Part shown: positions 55,752-64,000 of the stretch, piece after piece
Layout: each line of letters begins with the position of its first letter
Numbering within the stretch: the stretch's first letter is position 1
Assembly (NCBI GenBank): GCA_947456795.1
Contig: CANGTI010000002.1
Span: 62,001-126,000 of the forward strand
Length of the DNA stretch: 64,000 nt
DNA from: Rickettsiales bacterium
GTDB taxonomy: Bacteria; Pseudomonadota; Alphaproteobacteria; Rickettsiales; Rickettsiaceae
Direction: 5' to 3'
The notes under the pieces: model-generated
The model's database searches: none
Seen by the model: only the letters and a program-made list of their open reading frames with translations
Told to the model about the DNA's origin: nothing
Made by a program: the position numbers and the translations under genes

Positions 55752-56675
55752 CTAGGCAAGCATTTTGCTAACGCTTACAGCAATTCTACTGCGGGATTCA
55801 CCTACCTTGCCCTGAGCTATTGCAAAACCCTGACACTGCAAGAATATATCTTCTCCAATATTGTGATCCAATATTAAAGTTTCTCCAACCTTGAGTTTTA
55901 GTAATTCTGACAAGTTTTTAAGGCCTTTGTCGCAAATTGTACCATCCAAAGAAAAAATTGTATCTTTAAGATTATGCAAAATCGCATCAGATGGTGCATT
56001 TAGATGGGATAATGAAATTGGGGCCGAACTAGAAGAAATTGTTTGTTTTTGAATAAACGGAAACACAATGCTAAGAGCACCATTAAAGTATTTTGACTCA
56101 ATAAATAAGGGCAAGTAAGAGACAGAGACATTTGAGCAAAATACGTCAAAATCAAAACTTGTATTTATATGCTCTGCCACATATCGATTGGTACTCAAAG
56201 AAAAACCGTCTTCTAGGGCTGCAAGAATGATTGTTGCAGCTTTTTTGATGACTATTTGCTCAATCAAAGTAGGAAATTGGTCTTTAAGCTTTGCATGTTG
56301 TTCTCCAAAAGCTTCTCGATTAGAACTGCCTAATAAGTTTTCTATCAAGGAAAAGGCAAGCCCATTACTTAGACCAATACATATCTTTGTTTTTGAGGAT
56401 TTTTCACTGTAAGACACAAATAAATCTCCGGTTTCCTTAAACCAAGCATTGTTCTCTGTCTTTTCTAACTTTGCTAGGATGGGTCCAGAAATGGTACATT
56501 TGACTGACGAACCTATAATCTTGCCAAAAGAGCTAGCGAGCATAATGCAAAATTTCTCGGCAGCCTTTTGCAGGTCCAATGATTTATCAAAAGCGACGTT
56601 ACTCTCAAGTATTGCTCTTATACCTTTTTTAGAGCCAGACTGAAACTTAGCTTTTTTCACTTGTGTATCTAACAT
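55752..56675 (-). CDS. fliM: Flagellar motor switch protein FliM (divergent)
   Basis: A 307-aa protein with a CheC-like middle domain (LAFSLIENLLGSSNREAF, LPTLIEQIVIKKAATIIL) and a C-terminal SpoA/FliN-type domain (LLKLKVGETLILDHNIGEDIFLQCQGF). It forms the cytoplasmic switch ring. The usual N-terminal SQDEIDALL-type CheY-binding peptide is absent: the protein opens MLDTQVKKAKFQSGSKKG and goes straight to the middle domain. Identity is supported by fliL immediately upstream. Confidence 0.85.
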   Translation of the reverse strand: MLDTQVKKAKFQSGSKKGIRAILESNVAFDKSLDLQKAAEKFCIMLASSFGKIIGSSVKCTISGPILAKLEKTENNAWFKETGDLFVSYSEKSSKTKICIGLSNGLAFSLIENLLGSSNREAFGEQHAKLKDQFPTLIEQIVIKKAATIILAALEDGFSLSTNRYVAEHINTSFDFDVFCSNVSVSYLPLFIESKYFNGALSIVFPFIQKQTISSSSAPISLSHLNAPSDAILHNLKDTIFSLDGTICDKGLKNLSELLKLKVGETLILDHNIGEDIFLQCQGFAIAQGKVGESRSRIAVSVSKMLA

Positions 56676-56719
56676 CCTATTAATTTTAACAAATTATTAA
56701 CTCCTGAGTTTAAGTGCTT

Positions 56720-57253
56720 TCACTCCAATAGCAGCTCTTTTATGACAGTAGTTCTAATCATGCCTGGAAACAAATTTTCGACTCTTTTATGTACTTCTCT
56801 CTGTAACTTTTCTGCAAACCCAGCTGACTCCAAATCAGCAGTACGTAAACTACTCAAGAACAAGATTAATGAGTTTTGTATTTCGGGCAAATGATTATTT
56901 ATGCGTCTAAGAGATTTAGCTCCCGCTATTTCTAAAGATAAGCAAATCTTGAGAGTTCTAAATCCTTCTCCTCTAGTTCTTACAGTGCAAATTAATTGAG
57001 GAATATCCTGAAAAACAATCTCTTCCTGGCTATTGCTTGTGAAAAAACTTTTTGCAAAAAAAGCTAAAATACAAAAAAACGCTACCACAACAAAGGTAAT
57101 TATCAGCAATTTTTTTTTGCCAAAAAATCCAACAATTTCCTTATCAGCCGATTTTATAGATTTCTCATTATCAACAGAGCTTTGCGTGGGAAGAGTGTTA
57201 GAACTTTTTCTTAAATTATTTCCTAAGCCTAGGCCGGGATGGTTTTGATTCAT
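56720..57253 (-). CDS. fliL: Flagellar basal body-associated protein FliL
   Basis: A 177-aa single-pass inner-membrane protein: a polar cytosolic N-terminus, a transmembrane helix at about residues 49-67, and a periplasmic domain with LKICLSLEIAGAKSLRRINNHLPEIQ and ending with REVHKRVENLFPGMIRTTVIKELLLE-type strand. It associates with the stator. It is divergent from flgF across 88 bases, the same arrangement seen in other alphaproteobacteria. Confidence 0.85.
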   Translation of the reverse strand: MNQNHPGLGLGNNLRKSSNTLPTQSSVDNEKSIKSADKEIVGFFGKKKLLIITFVVVAFFCILAFFAKSFFTSNSQEEIVFQDIPQLICTVRTRGEGFRTLKICLSLEIAGAKSLRRINNHLPEIQNSLILFLSSLRTADLESAGFAEKLQREVHKRVENLFPGMIRTTVIKELLLE

Positions 57254-57341
57254 TTAAAGAGTTTGGTTGATTTATTTAGATACCGTGCTAGCGTTGGTTC
57301 TGATTATCAATGCAAGCATTTACGAATAATTAAAAAAAAGT

Positions 57342-58124
57342 ATGAAAGAGTTTGGCAAGATATTTTTGTACCTTCTTTTTTACTTAGGAAATGCCCACGC
57401 CAACAACGCATCCTACATATCTCTTTCTGGACAAATAGCAAATAAGTCTCAGATAGATATCTTATCCAATAATCTAGCAAATAAAAGTACTAAAGGCTTT
57501 GTAGCCGACGTGCCCACGCTAAATTTTAAAAAGATAAAAAAAAGCTCAAAAGAGATTTATCTTTCTACTCTGTATAACGTTTCTCTAGACAAGACTCCTG
57601 GAGCTCTCAAAAATACAGGTAGAGATTTAGATATTGCAATCAGAGGATCTGGCTTTTTTAAAATTTTAGCCAATGGACAAGAAAGATACACACTAAACGG
57701 AGCTATTTCGATATCTAAGGATGGCTTGTTAGTAAATCAAGATGGTTTTGCTTTTTTAGATCGAGACAGTAAAGAAATCTCAGCACCAGATGAGCTGGGT
57801 GAAGTTATAATTACAGAAAACGGAGAAATGATTCTTCAGAAAGACACTGGAAATGAATCGATCGGACAAATTGGTATTTTTGAAATTCCCAATCTCAATG
57901 ATGGCCAAAAAGATGCCTTTGGTTATATAAAAAGTCTTGATAGCCAATACAAAGAAGATGGCTGCGTATTACAGGGATATCTTGTTGAATCAAATGTAGA
58001 CACATTAAAAACAATGAATGAACTATTGAGTATAAAAAACTCCTTGGAGTGTAATATGCAATTTTTATCTGCATCTTTCAGTATGGATAAATCTGCAGTT
58101 GAAACATTGAAAATCCCAAGATAA
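57342..58124 (+). CDS. flgF: Flagellar basal-body rod protein FlgF with an apparent Sec signal peptide
   Basis: This 260-aa proximal rod protein has the rod-family N-terminus NASYISLSGQ...IDILSNNLANKSTKGF, the central beta region with DLDIAIRGSGFFKI, and a C-terminal helix (VESNVDTLKTMNELLSI). Unlike ordinary FlgF, which starts within a residue or two of that motif, it carries 20 extra residues: MKEFGKIFLYLLFYLGNAHA, a hydrophobic leader with an A-x-A cleavage site. No start codon exists nearer the motif, so the leader is probably real. FlgF is normally exported by the flagellar type III apparatus without a cleaved signal. Confidence 0.88.
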   Translation: MKEFGKIFLYLLFYLGNAHANNASYISLSGQIANKSQIDILSNNLANKSTKGFVADVPTLNFKKIKKSSKEIYLSTLYNVSLDKTPGALKNTGRDLDIAIRGSGFFKILANGQERYTLNGAISISKDGLLVNQDGFAFLDRDSKEISAPDELGEVIITENGEMILQKDTGNESIGQIGIFEIPNLNDGQKDAFGYIKSLDSQYKEDGCVLQGYLVESNVDTLKTMNELLSIKNSLECNMQFLSASFSMDKSAVETLKIPR

Positions 58125-58158
58125 AGTATTCTAGTATCTAATTATTCAAGGTGTTTGA

Positions 58159-58956
58159 GTGTCAATCGCGCTAAATTCTGCTGCTTCTGCTCTACAGATT
58201 GCCAAGATTAAGCTGGACGTTATCGCAAACGATATAGCCAACAAAAACACCACTGGCTACAAGGCTTATGATGTACGTACCAGCGATCTTTCTTACACAT
58301 CTATAGTAAGACCCTCCCCTTCAACCGGAGAGGACTCCTATACTTCTCAAGTGCAAGTTGGCAATGGAGCAAAGGTCACAAGTACAACAAGAATGATGCA
58401 GCAAGGAGCCTTAAAAAACACAGATCAACCTCTGGACATGATGATTAGAGGTAGTGGTTACTTTGCAATAGCTCTGCCAAACGGATCTAAGGGTTATACG
58501 AGAGATGGATCTTTTAGAATCAGCAACTCAATGTTGGTCACCAAAAACGGAGAAAAAGTCCTAGGCGAAGGAGAAGAAATAGAGATTAAGCCCGAGTTCA
58601 AGTTGGATAGTCTAGAAATTAGCCAGTCTGGTTCTATGAAAATTAAAAACTCCGATGGAGAAATAGTAGAGCTAGGTAAAATACTCGTGCATCGTTTTAA
58701 TGATGAGCAGGCGATGGAGGCAGTAGGAAATAACGTCTTCAGGGCAACAGAAGCTTCTGGAGATGCAGAAGAGCTTGTACCAGGAGAGCAAGGTGCGGGC
58801 CTCATTGAACATAAATCTCTTGAATCCTCTAACGTTGACACAGTCAAGATTGTAATGGATCTTATGGATGCTCAAAATACCTACGAAATTGCTTTCAAGA
58901 TAATGGAGGCCTTAAATAAAATTGAGCGGAAAGCCAACGAAATAATCACCGTATAA
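58159..58956 (+). CDS. flgG: Flagellar distal rod protein FlgG
   Basis: This 265-aa rod protein starts at GTG with SIALNSAASALQIAKIKLDV, followed by the conserved NDIANKNTTGYKA motif, DQPLDMMIRGSGYFAI in the centre and the terminal helix (ESSNVDTVKIVMDLMDAQNTYE) typical of FlgG. No signal peptide, as expected for a type III export substrate. It follows flgF by 34 bases. Confidence 0.93.
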   Translation: MSIALNSAASALQIAKIKLDVIANDIANKNTTGYKAYDVRTSDLSYTSIVRPSPSTGEDSYTSQVQVGNGAKVTSTTRMMQQGALKNTDQPLDMMIRGSGYFAIALPNGSKGYTRDGSFRISNSMLVTKNGEKVLGEGEEIEIKPEFKLDSLEISQSGSMKIKNSDGEIVELGKILVHRFNDEQAMEAVGNNVFRATEASGDAEELVPGEQGAGLIEHKSLESSNVDTVKIVMDLMDAQNTYEIAFKIMEALNKIERKANEIITV

Positions 58957-59007
58957 TTTAGCCACCCCCCCTTAAAATCTTTAATAAAAATTAGTACATC
59001 TCCCTAT

Positions 59008-59721
59008 ATGAAAACATCCTTTTCTTTTATTGCAAAAGCAAATATTTACAAATTATTCTTGCCTTTCCTATTAATTTTGAGTGCAAGTTGCGCCTTGGCT
59101 CAACCTCTTGAGCAAAGTTTAAAAAGTAATCCTAAAGAGCACTCCGTCCAGTCTGTAGATTCAATGATTATCTCAAGGATAAAAAAAGAATTTGGAAGAC
59201 AAGACCTAGATGTGTTTCTTTGCATTGCACAGGAAAATGCTCTAAAAATTTTAAATACAGCATCTATTGCATCACTAGAACTGCATTCTTTTAACACCAA
59301 AAAACAAAAATGCCTCGTTACAGTCAAAACAACTGATGCACAAAACTTGACTCTTGCAGTTGGTTATAGATTCTCAAAAATCATTCCCATATTAAATAGA
59401 AAATTAAAATCAGGGTCTCTAGTCTTATCGAGCGATCTAGTTTTACAAAGATGTGAAATGCCTTTTATCGATTGGAATGAAAAAGATCTCTTGGACAACA
59501 AAGAAAATATAGTAGGTAGACAATTAACAAAAAGCGTAAAAGCAGGCAAGCCTCTTTACGATAGCTTCTTCACTAATTATTCGAGTGTCTCAGGCAAATC
59601 TTCTGGAGGTTCATTTTTGTCCGGAAGTTTTTTCGGCAGTGCGTTTAGCATGGCTGGCAAAGTGATAGGAGGTATACTAGCATTAGCAATGGTTGGATTC
59701 ATCGTAGGCGCAGCAATGTAG
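59008..59721 (+). CDS. FlgA-like protein with a Gly/Ser-rich membrane tail
   Basis: A 237-aa exported protein: signal peptide ending SCALA, a FlgA-type N-terminal domain (residues about 45-125), an SAF domain (ILNRKLKSGSLVLSSDLVLQ... IVGRQLTKSVKAGKPL, about 130-190), then, instead of the usual C-terminal FlgA domain, a glycine/serine-rich hydrophobic tail ending GFIVGAAM. It looks like a truncated and re-tailed FlgA paralog, directly before the normal one. Whether it still aids P-ring assembly is unknown. Confidence 0.7.
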   Translation: MKTSFSFIAKANIYKLFLPFLLILSASCALAQPLEQSLKSNPKEHSVQSVDSMIISRIKKEFGRQDLDVFLCIAQENALKILNTASIASLELHSFNTKKQKCLVTVKTTDAQNLTLAVGYRFSKIIPILNRKLKSGSLVLSSDLVLQRCEMPFIDWNEKDLLDNKENIVGRQLTKSVKAGKPLYDSFFTNYSSVSGKSSGGSFLSGSFFGSAFSMAGKVIGGILALAMVGFIVGAAM

Positions 59722-59768
59722 CCATGTAAAGAAGTATCACGTGGTGTTTTTGATTTTTTGAGTTCTTA

Positions 59769-60524
59769 ATGTTGGTTTTTTTCGCTAGTTTTGTTCAAAA
59801 AATACCTAGGCTCGTGTTGATAAGCTTGTGTTTTTCTGGATCTCACTTGGCAAGCTCTAACACCACTCAGCGCGTTACTGTTGAAAATGAAGACTCCTAT
59901 CTTCTACACAACAAGGTAAAGGCACTACTGCAAAAAGAAATAAAACAACAGTACTCTGAAATTCGCCTCAACATTGAGCCCAAAAGCATTATAAGACAAT
60001 TGGCTGAAATTTCAGGACAAATAAGGGCTATATCGTTAAGTAGGATTGATCTGGAAAATAAAGCTTTTGATGTGCAAGTTGAGACAATAGAAAGGCACAC
60101 AATTTGTCTGTCAGGAACATACAAATGCTCAAAGCACATAGCAATGCTTAATAAAAATGTTCAGGCAGGACAAATAATCACTGAAAAAGACCTTAAAATA
60201 CAAAATATTGACTTGGATATTGTACAAGGTCTTTCAAATCCAATTTTAGAAAAGATGAATCAAATAGTTGGAATGCAAGCAAAGGTCAATATACGAGCTA
60301 ACAATTTTATACGTTCTGATCAAGTCAAAAGGTCTCCAATAATCAGATCTCAAGAAAATATAGAAATAGTATTTGAGGGAGAGGGCTTTTCTCTGGCTAC
60401 AAAAGGAAAAGCACTACAATCTGGGGGTCTAGGAGATATAATCAAGGTGCAAAATATCAAAAGTAGAAAAGTTCTCTTTGGTGTAGTCAGTGATTCTAAA
60501 ACAGTAATAATTACGGCACGATGA
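59769..60524 (+). CDS. flgA: Flagellar P-ring assembly chaperone FlgA
   Basis: A 251-aa exported protein with signal peptide (cleavage near SHLASSN), N-terminal domain, SAF domain (LNKNVQAGQIITEKDLKIQ... IVGMQAKVNIRANNFI) and the C-terminal domain ending with the FlgA hallmark LQSGGLGDIIKVQNIKSRKVLFG and a final VVSDSKTVII. It chaperones FlgI in the periplasm. It overlaps flgH by 4 bases. Confidence 0.9.
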   Translation: MLVFFASFVQKIPRLVLISLCFSGSHLASSNTTQRVTVENEDSYLLHNKVKALLQKEIKQQYSEIRLNIEPKSIIRQLAEISGQIRAISLSRIDLENKAFDVQVETIERHTICLSGTYKCSKHIAMLNKNVQAGQIITEKDLKIQNIDLDIVQGLSNPILEKMNQIVGMQAKVNIRANNFIRSDQVKRSPIIRSQENIEIVFEGEGFSLATKGKALQSGGLGDIIKVQNIKSRKVLFGVVSDSKTVIITAR

Positions 60525-61228
60525 TGAATAAAAAAATGTCTGTGACAGCAGCTGTGCTTGTATTAGCTTTTCTAAGCATTTCCGGTTGTGCTAGTCGCAA
60601 AATCGTTGCAACTCAGCCTATACAAGAAAATTCTACCCTTGATGCAAAGAATCACAATGAGAGTAAACCCTTACCAAGCAGTTCACTTTGGAAAGGCGAT
60701 TCTTTGTCTTTTCTTTCTATGAATAAAAGTTGGAAGATAGGAGACATAGTAAGAATAAAAGTCAAAATAAAAGGAGAAGCAAAATTCGAAGGTGCAAAAG
60801 CTAATAATAAAAAGAGCTCTCTATCTAGCCCAATAACAAATGTACTGGGCAAGCTTCTAGATTTTGGCATGGGTAAATTTCCTGATTTAAGCTCGTTAAA
60901 TCAAACAGCAAAAATTGGGGATCAAATTGGCGGAGGATTAAAGTCGACTCAAGATCAAAGAAGCTCTGAAAATATCAGTAAAAAACAATCTGTAAATTTT
61001 GATATTGCTGCAGTAGTAAAAGAGGTGCTGCCAGGAGGTAATTTAGCAATAGAAGCTACTCAAGAGATTACTGTACATAAAGAAAAGAGAAAAATACACC
61101 TGAAAGGCATCATAAGACCCAGAGACATTAACGCAGAAAATTGCATAGATTCAGACAAAATAGCAGAAGCGAAAATATTTTACGCTATCGACGATGTAAA
61201 GGAGAAGAAAAAAAGCTCGAGATTTTAA
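60521..61228 (+). CDS. flgH: Flagellar L-ring lipoprotein FlgH
   Basis: This 235-aa lipoprotein forms the outer-membrane bushing around the rod. The lipobox L-S-I-S-G-C places the lipidated cysteine at residue 23. The SSSLWKGDSLSFLSMNKSWKIGD region, the SVNFDIAAVVKEVLPGGNLAIEATQEI core and HLKGIIRPRDI are family signatures. flgI, the P-ring partner, is not in the window. Confidence 0.93.
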   Translation: MMNKKMSVTAAVLVLAFLSISGCASRKIVATQPIQENSTLDAKNHNESKPLPSSSLWKGDSLSFLSMNKSWKIGDIVRIKVKIKGEAKFEGAKANNKKSSLSSPITNVLGKLLDFGMGKFPDLSSLNQTAKIGDQIGGGLKSTQDQRSSENISKKQSVNFDIAAVVKEVLPGGNLAIEATQEITVHKEKRKIHLKGIIRPRDINAENCIDSDKIAEAKIFYAIDDVKEKKKSSRF

Positions 61229-61432
61229 TAAAATCCTTCCATATGAGGAGCTTTTCTTTAGCAGTCCAAAAACCTAATAAATGCCTCAAGCATTATAACT
61301 TCACTGCAATAGTTTGCCCTAATAAATGATACACTTTGACATTTAAGAGAATTTTTTTGAAATTAGTTGATGACTTAATTAAAAAAATATGAAAAAGTGC
61401 AAGGTGATCAATTAACAATTATATGGTTTCTA

Positions 61433-62659
61433 ATGAAAAATTTATTGCTTGTTGTATGGCTAATTGCATTAAACCTAGGATCGGCAATGGCGTTGGACTT
61501 TAATCCAAATCCAGACAAAGAGCTGCCGTATACTAAATTTGAAATTAAGCCTGTTTTTAAATTTTTCATCGGCGCTGGCAGTAACTCTAAAAATTCCTAC
61601 ATGAAGTTCGTAGAAGAGTTAAAAGATGACATCGAATGTTCTCTTTTACTCTCAAGAAAAATGCCTAACAAAAGCGAAGCTGGAATTGGTGCCTCTGTAA
61701 ACCCAAAAGGATTCAAATCAGCTCACGTATTTTGGAAAACTCCTAGCATTGAGTTTGAGGCATTTGCTCCCAAATCAGCAGCGCATACAATGTTTTTTAG
61801 TCCTGTTGGTTTCGTATCAACCAATGAAGCAAGCTTTAACGCAATAAAAAAGTCAGACGCAATCTATACAGCTGGACATAAATTCTTAGTAGACTCTCTT
61901 TGCAAGGATGAAAGTGAGTTAATTGCTAAAAAGCTTTCTATTTATTTTAATTCTGGAGCAGAATCTGACACGAACAAATTTAAATTTGGTTTTTCTTTTG
62001 TTCCCTCCACTCACAGCCAGGACTCACTGATAGAAAAAAAGTCCGATCTCAGTAAGGAAGATTTGCTATCTGCAATCAAAAAATCTTTTAAAGGAAAAAA
62101 CCTCTGCTCTCTAGCACAATCTTATGAGAGTAAAACAGAAAAAGGATATACGGTAAAATTGTGTGCAATACAAGAATTTGGATCAGTGACTTATTTGGAT
62201 CTTGCAAAGGTTACTCCCACTGCAATTAAAGGTAAGCCTAATAAATACAACCCTTCCAGTAAGCAAAATGGTAAATTTTCTCATCTAGAAAGCACATCCT
62301 ATTGTATAGGCCTATGCGGAGAAATAGGAGTTAATGACACAAAAGTCAGAACCTCTGCATCTCACACTATAGTAGGGGATGTGTTTTCTAATGTAGTACT
62401 TTCTTGTGGAATAGAACAAAAGATTTCTGATGGATTCAAAGCTGGTCTGTGCTACGTGCAATCCCACGATCAACAAAGTCAAAAACTTATGGATACTGAT
62501 AGTAGTACTTATAAATCCATTGCTGTGTATGCATCTAAAGAACTGAGACCAGAAGTCTCTCTATATTGTGGCTTAACTCATTATAGAGGCTACCAAACCT
62601 CAGCAGAGGCAGTCAACCAAGGAATAGGATTTTGCATTGGTACGAAAATTGCACTGTAA
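61433..62659 (+). CDS. Exported protein, probable outer-membrane beta-barrel
   Basis: A 408-aa protein starting MKNLLLVVWLIALNLGSAMA, a signal peptide with an A-x-A site, followed by beta-strand-like segments (VFKFFIGAGSNS, AHVFWKTPSIEFEAF, KFGFSFVPS, VLSCGIEQKISDGFKAGLCYV, SLYCGLTHY) and an ending IGFCIGTKIAL. Alternation and the short final strand suit a porin-like barrel. The family is not recognised. A start at 61397 is possible but would place twelve residues before the signal peptide. It has its own AT-rich 200-base upstream region with a TTGACA at about 61336. Confidence 0.65.
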   Translation: MKNLLLVVWLIALNLGSAMALDFNPNPDKELPYTKFEIKPVFKFFIGAGSNSKNSYMKFVEELKDDIECSLLLSRKMPNKSEAGIGASVNPKGFKSAHVFWKTPSIEFEAFAPKSAAHTMFFSPVGFVSTNEASFNAIKKSDAIYTAGHKFLVDSLCKDESELIAKKLSIYFNSGAESDTNKFKFGFSFVPSTHSQDSLIEKKSDLSKEDLLSAIKKSFKGKNLCSLAQSYESKTEKGYTVKLCAIQEFGSVTYLDLAKVTPTAIKGKPNKYNPSSKQNGKFSHLESTSYCIGLCGEIGVNDTKVRTSASHTIVGDVFSNVVLSCGIEQKISDGFKAGLCYVQSHDQQSQKLMDTDSSTYKSIAVYASKELRPEVSLYCGLTHYRGYQTSAEAVNQGIGFCIGTKIAL

Positions 62660-62709
62660 AAAAGGCCCCTCTTCTCGATAGTTGGTTACTGGATCTTTCT
62701 GTTTTGGCA

Positions 62710-62724
62710 AGAATGTGCTATAGT
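62710..62724 (+). promoter_or_regulatory. Candidate rplY promoter (extended -10)
   Basis: TGCTATAGT (TATAGT at 62719-62724) is an extended -10 element; the -35 region is weak. It lies 75 bases before the rplY start. Confidence 0.35.
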
Positions 62725-62798
62725 GTGGCAAGTAATTAACACGACTTGGTTACACTAGCCTGGATCGTCTCTCATAACTTTACGTTAACATTTGAATC

Positions 62799-63365
62799 AT
62801 GATCAGCAAGGACTTTGTAATCAAAGGTAGCATTAGACAAGAGCTGGGAACCGGAGCATCCAGATTAGTTAGAAGACAAGGAAGAATACCTTGCGTGATC
62901 TATGGAGGCCTGATGACTAATCTCTATGTGTCAGTTCTAGAAAAAGAAATGACTAAACTTTATAATTCCGGAAAGCTTTTTAATACCAGAATTGATCTTC
63001 AAATAGATGATGCAAAAACCTTGCCAGTAATAGTGCAAGATATTGCCGTGCATCCAATCACTGACTTGATCACGCACATTGATCTTTTATTCCTCTCGGG
63101 TGATTTTCATGAAGTCAAAGTGCCCATTAAATTTTTTGGAACTGAGTCCTCTCCTGGACTGAAAAGAGGCGGTTTCTTGAACAAAGTGATGCGCAGTTTA
63201 TTAGTCAAATGCCCCATTAACAATATTCCAGAAAGCGCTATTTGTGACGTTTCCTCTCTTGCGATTGCAAGCAAAGTTAATGCTTCCACAGTAAAAATAC
63301 CTTCTGATTGCACTTTGATTACTTCTCCAGATTCTATCGTTGCCTCAATAATAGGAAAGTCGTAG
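62799..63365 (+). CDS. rplY: 50S ribosomal protein L25/general stress protein Ctc
   Basis: This 188-aa 5S rRNA-binding protein has the N-terminal L25 domain (LGTGASRLVRRQGRIPCVIYGG) and the longer C-terminal Ctc/TL5 beta domain (VPIKFFGTESSPGLKRGGFLN). Length matches the two-domain form usual in alphaproteobacteria. pth, its common neighbour, is absent. Confidence 0.95.
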   Translation: MISKDFVIKGSIRQELGTGASRLVRRQGRIPCVIYGGLMTNLYVSVLEKEMTKLYNSGKLFNTRIDLQIDDAKTLPVIVQDIAVHPITDLITHIDLLFLSGDFHEVKVPIKFFGTESSPGLKRGGFLNKVMRSLLVKCPINNIPESAICDVSSLAIASKVNASTVKIPSDCTLITSPDSIVASIIGKS

Positions 63366-63766
63366 AAGAGTTTTGTGCTTTAATCAAATAAATTCCGGAT
63401 GTCTGGCACGCTGCAGTTTGTCACTATGCCGCCCAGGCAAAGTCTTTAAATGACATTGTCAATGATGAATCAAACACAATTCTAAGTGCCCGCTTCTGCT
63501 TTGAAAACACTTTTGCTTTCCTTTTAAAGTAAAACTTAAGATATCCTCACCCATGTTGGGCAACAAGTTTGCGCCAACTGTCCTTTGATAAGATTTGTTT
63601 AAAGTCTCCGGATATCTTTTTGAAATTTAAGAGCCCCAAGCACTGGAGCCTTCAAAGTTTCCTATAAAAGCACTGCAGCAAAAGTGTTATTAGACTTACT
63701 GTACTTATTTTGGCCTGCTTGATCTCAAATAATTTTTATTCAGCAATTTGAAAACTCAAAAAAACG
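63366..63766. other. Gene-poor stretch with a 9-bp perfect closing stem
   Basis: No intact frame. AAGATATCC (63538-63546) pairs perfectly with GGATATCTT (63611-63619), the latter running into further T residues, enclosing about 64 bases. The minus strand gives a broken frame (DFKQILSKDSWRKLVAQHG then a stop) that may be a decayed gene. A small structured RNA or a pseudogene remnant are both possible. Confidence 0.4.
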
Positions 63767-64000
63767 TTATTCATAGTTGTCAACTACACCAAGAATCAGA
63801 TCTTCAAGAGACTCTCTGATTTGCTCTTGAACATACGACTCTTTTTCGTACGATCTATGCTCTGCAAATTTAATTATCGATTCTTGATCCAAAGTTTGTA
63901 GTGATTGCATCACGAGATTATTTACTGCACTAAATGGTACTTTCAATTCTAATTCCAGAGGAGTTAAACTAGTTGGTTCAAAAGATTTCTCATCACTAAA
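63767..64000 (-). CDS. Unknown protein, 3' end only
   Basis: An open minus-strand frame runs from the window edge to a TAA at 63767-63769, giving 77 residues that begin FSDEKSFEPTSLTPLELEL and end GVVDNYE. It is acidic and predicted helical (LVMQSLQTLDQESIIKFAEH, EQIRESLEDLI). The start is outside the window. No family recognised. Confidence 0.55.
   Translation of the reverse strand, partial: FSDEKSFEPTSLTPLELELKVPFSAVNNLVMQSLQTLDQESIIKFAEHRSYEKESYVQEQIRESLEDLILGVVDNYE

Noticed and set aside
63370-63442. Minus-strand stretch resembling the first half of 5S rRNA (CCTGGGCGGCATAGTGAC ... ATCCGGAA ... TTAAAGCAC)
   Set aside because: The second half of a 5S rRNA is absent, because the sequence runs into rplY, and the pairing of helix I cannot be formed. 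The similarity is short and probably chance.
1-64000. CRISPR array, prophage or intact insertion sequence
   Set aside because: No regularly spaced short repeats, no phage structural or integrase genes and no transposase were seen anywhere in the window.

Overview
The window is AT-rich and densely coded. It most resembles an obligate intracellular alphaproteobacterium of the Rickettsiales or Holosporales type that has kept a flagellum. The main reasons are a Tlc-type ATP/ADP translocase, an alphaproteobacterial AddA, a b/b' ATP synthase F0 operon without the F1 genes, FAD-dependent ThyX, a RMD1/DUF155 protein, a scattered dcw cluster, and a flgF-flgG-flgA-flgH block divergent from fliL-fliM. 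No rRNA operon, intact insertion sequence or CRISPR array is visible. The exact family cannot be fixed from the sequence alone.

Layout. 1-5.3 kb: the end of a PLP-dependent dehydratase, an RMD1 protein, the ATP/ADP translocase, guanylate kinase and FtsA. 5.3-8.3 kb: an unrecognised exported protein coupled to a membrane GT2 glycosyltransferase. 8.3-13.2 kb, minus strand: mraZ-rsmH-ftsL-ftsI-murE; murF and mraY lie 30 kb away with plsC and a GNAT gene (39.5-43.4 kb). 13.4-25.4 kb is the accessory stretch. It holds a 627-aa protein with an internal duplication, uvrC with a decayed copy of its own 3' end, thyX, three tRNAs, two organic-anion transporters (one with a perfect inverted partial duplicate upstream), frr, bolA, and two orphan proteins that look like effectors. 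One of these carries the HxE/CxxC signature of the deaminase fold.

25.4-53.4 kb is mostly housekeeping: addA, rluD, ileS, clpX, hemW, tmk, a HemY-like TPR protein, fliI-fliJ, dnaE, cyaY, ssb, uvrA and atpI-B-E-F'-F. 53.4-61.2 kb: RNase P RNA, clpP, a Skp-like chaperone, motE, fliM and fliL on the minus strand, then flgF, flgG, two tandem flgA-type genes and flgH on the plus strand. The window ends with an exported barrel-like protein, rplY, a gene-poor stretch and the 3' end of an unknown minus-strand gene.

Together the genes describe a cell that imports host ATP and organic anions, still makes its own peptidoglycan and divides with FtsA/FtsI, respires with F0F1, and probably builds a flagellum. 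The flagellar genes show departures: FlgF has an apparent Sec signal peptide, FliM lacks the usual N-terminal CheY-binding motif, and FlgA is duplicated. The most novel-looking items are the deaminase-fold candidate, the possible invertible arrangement at the dicarboxylate/amino-acid symporter, and the repeated promoter-like element flanking the 250-aa orphan.
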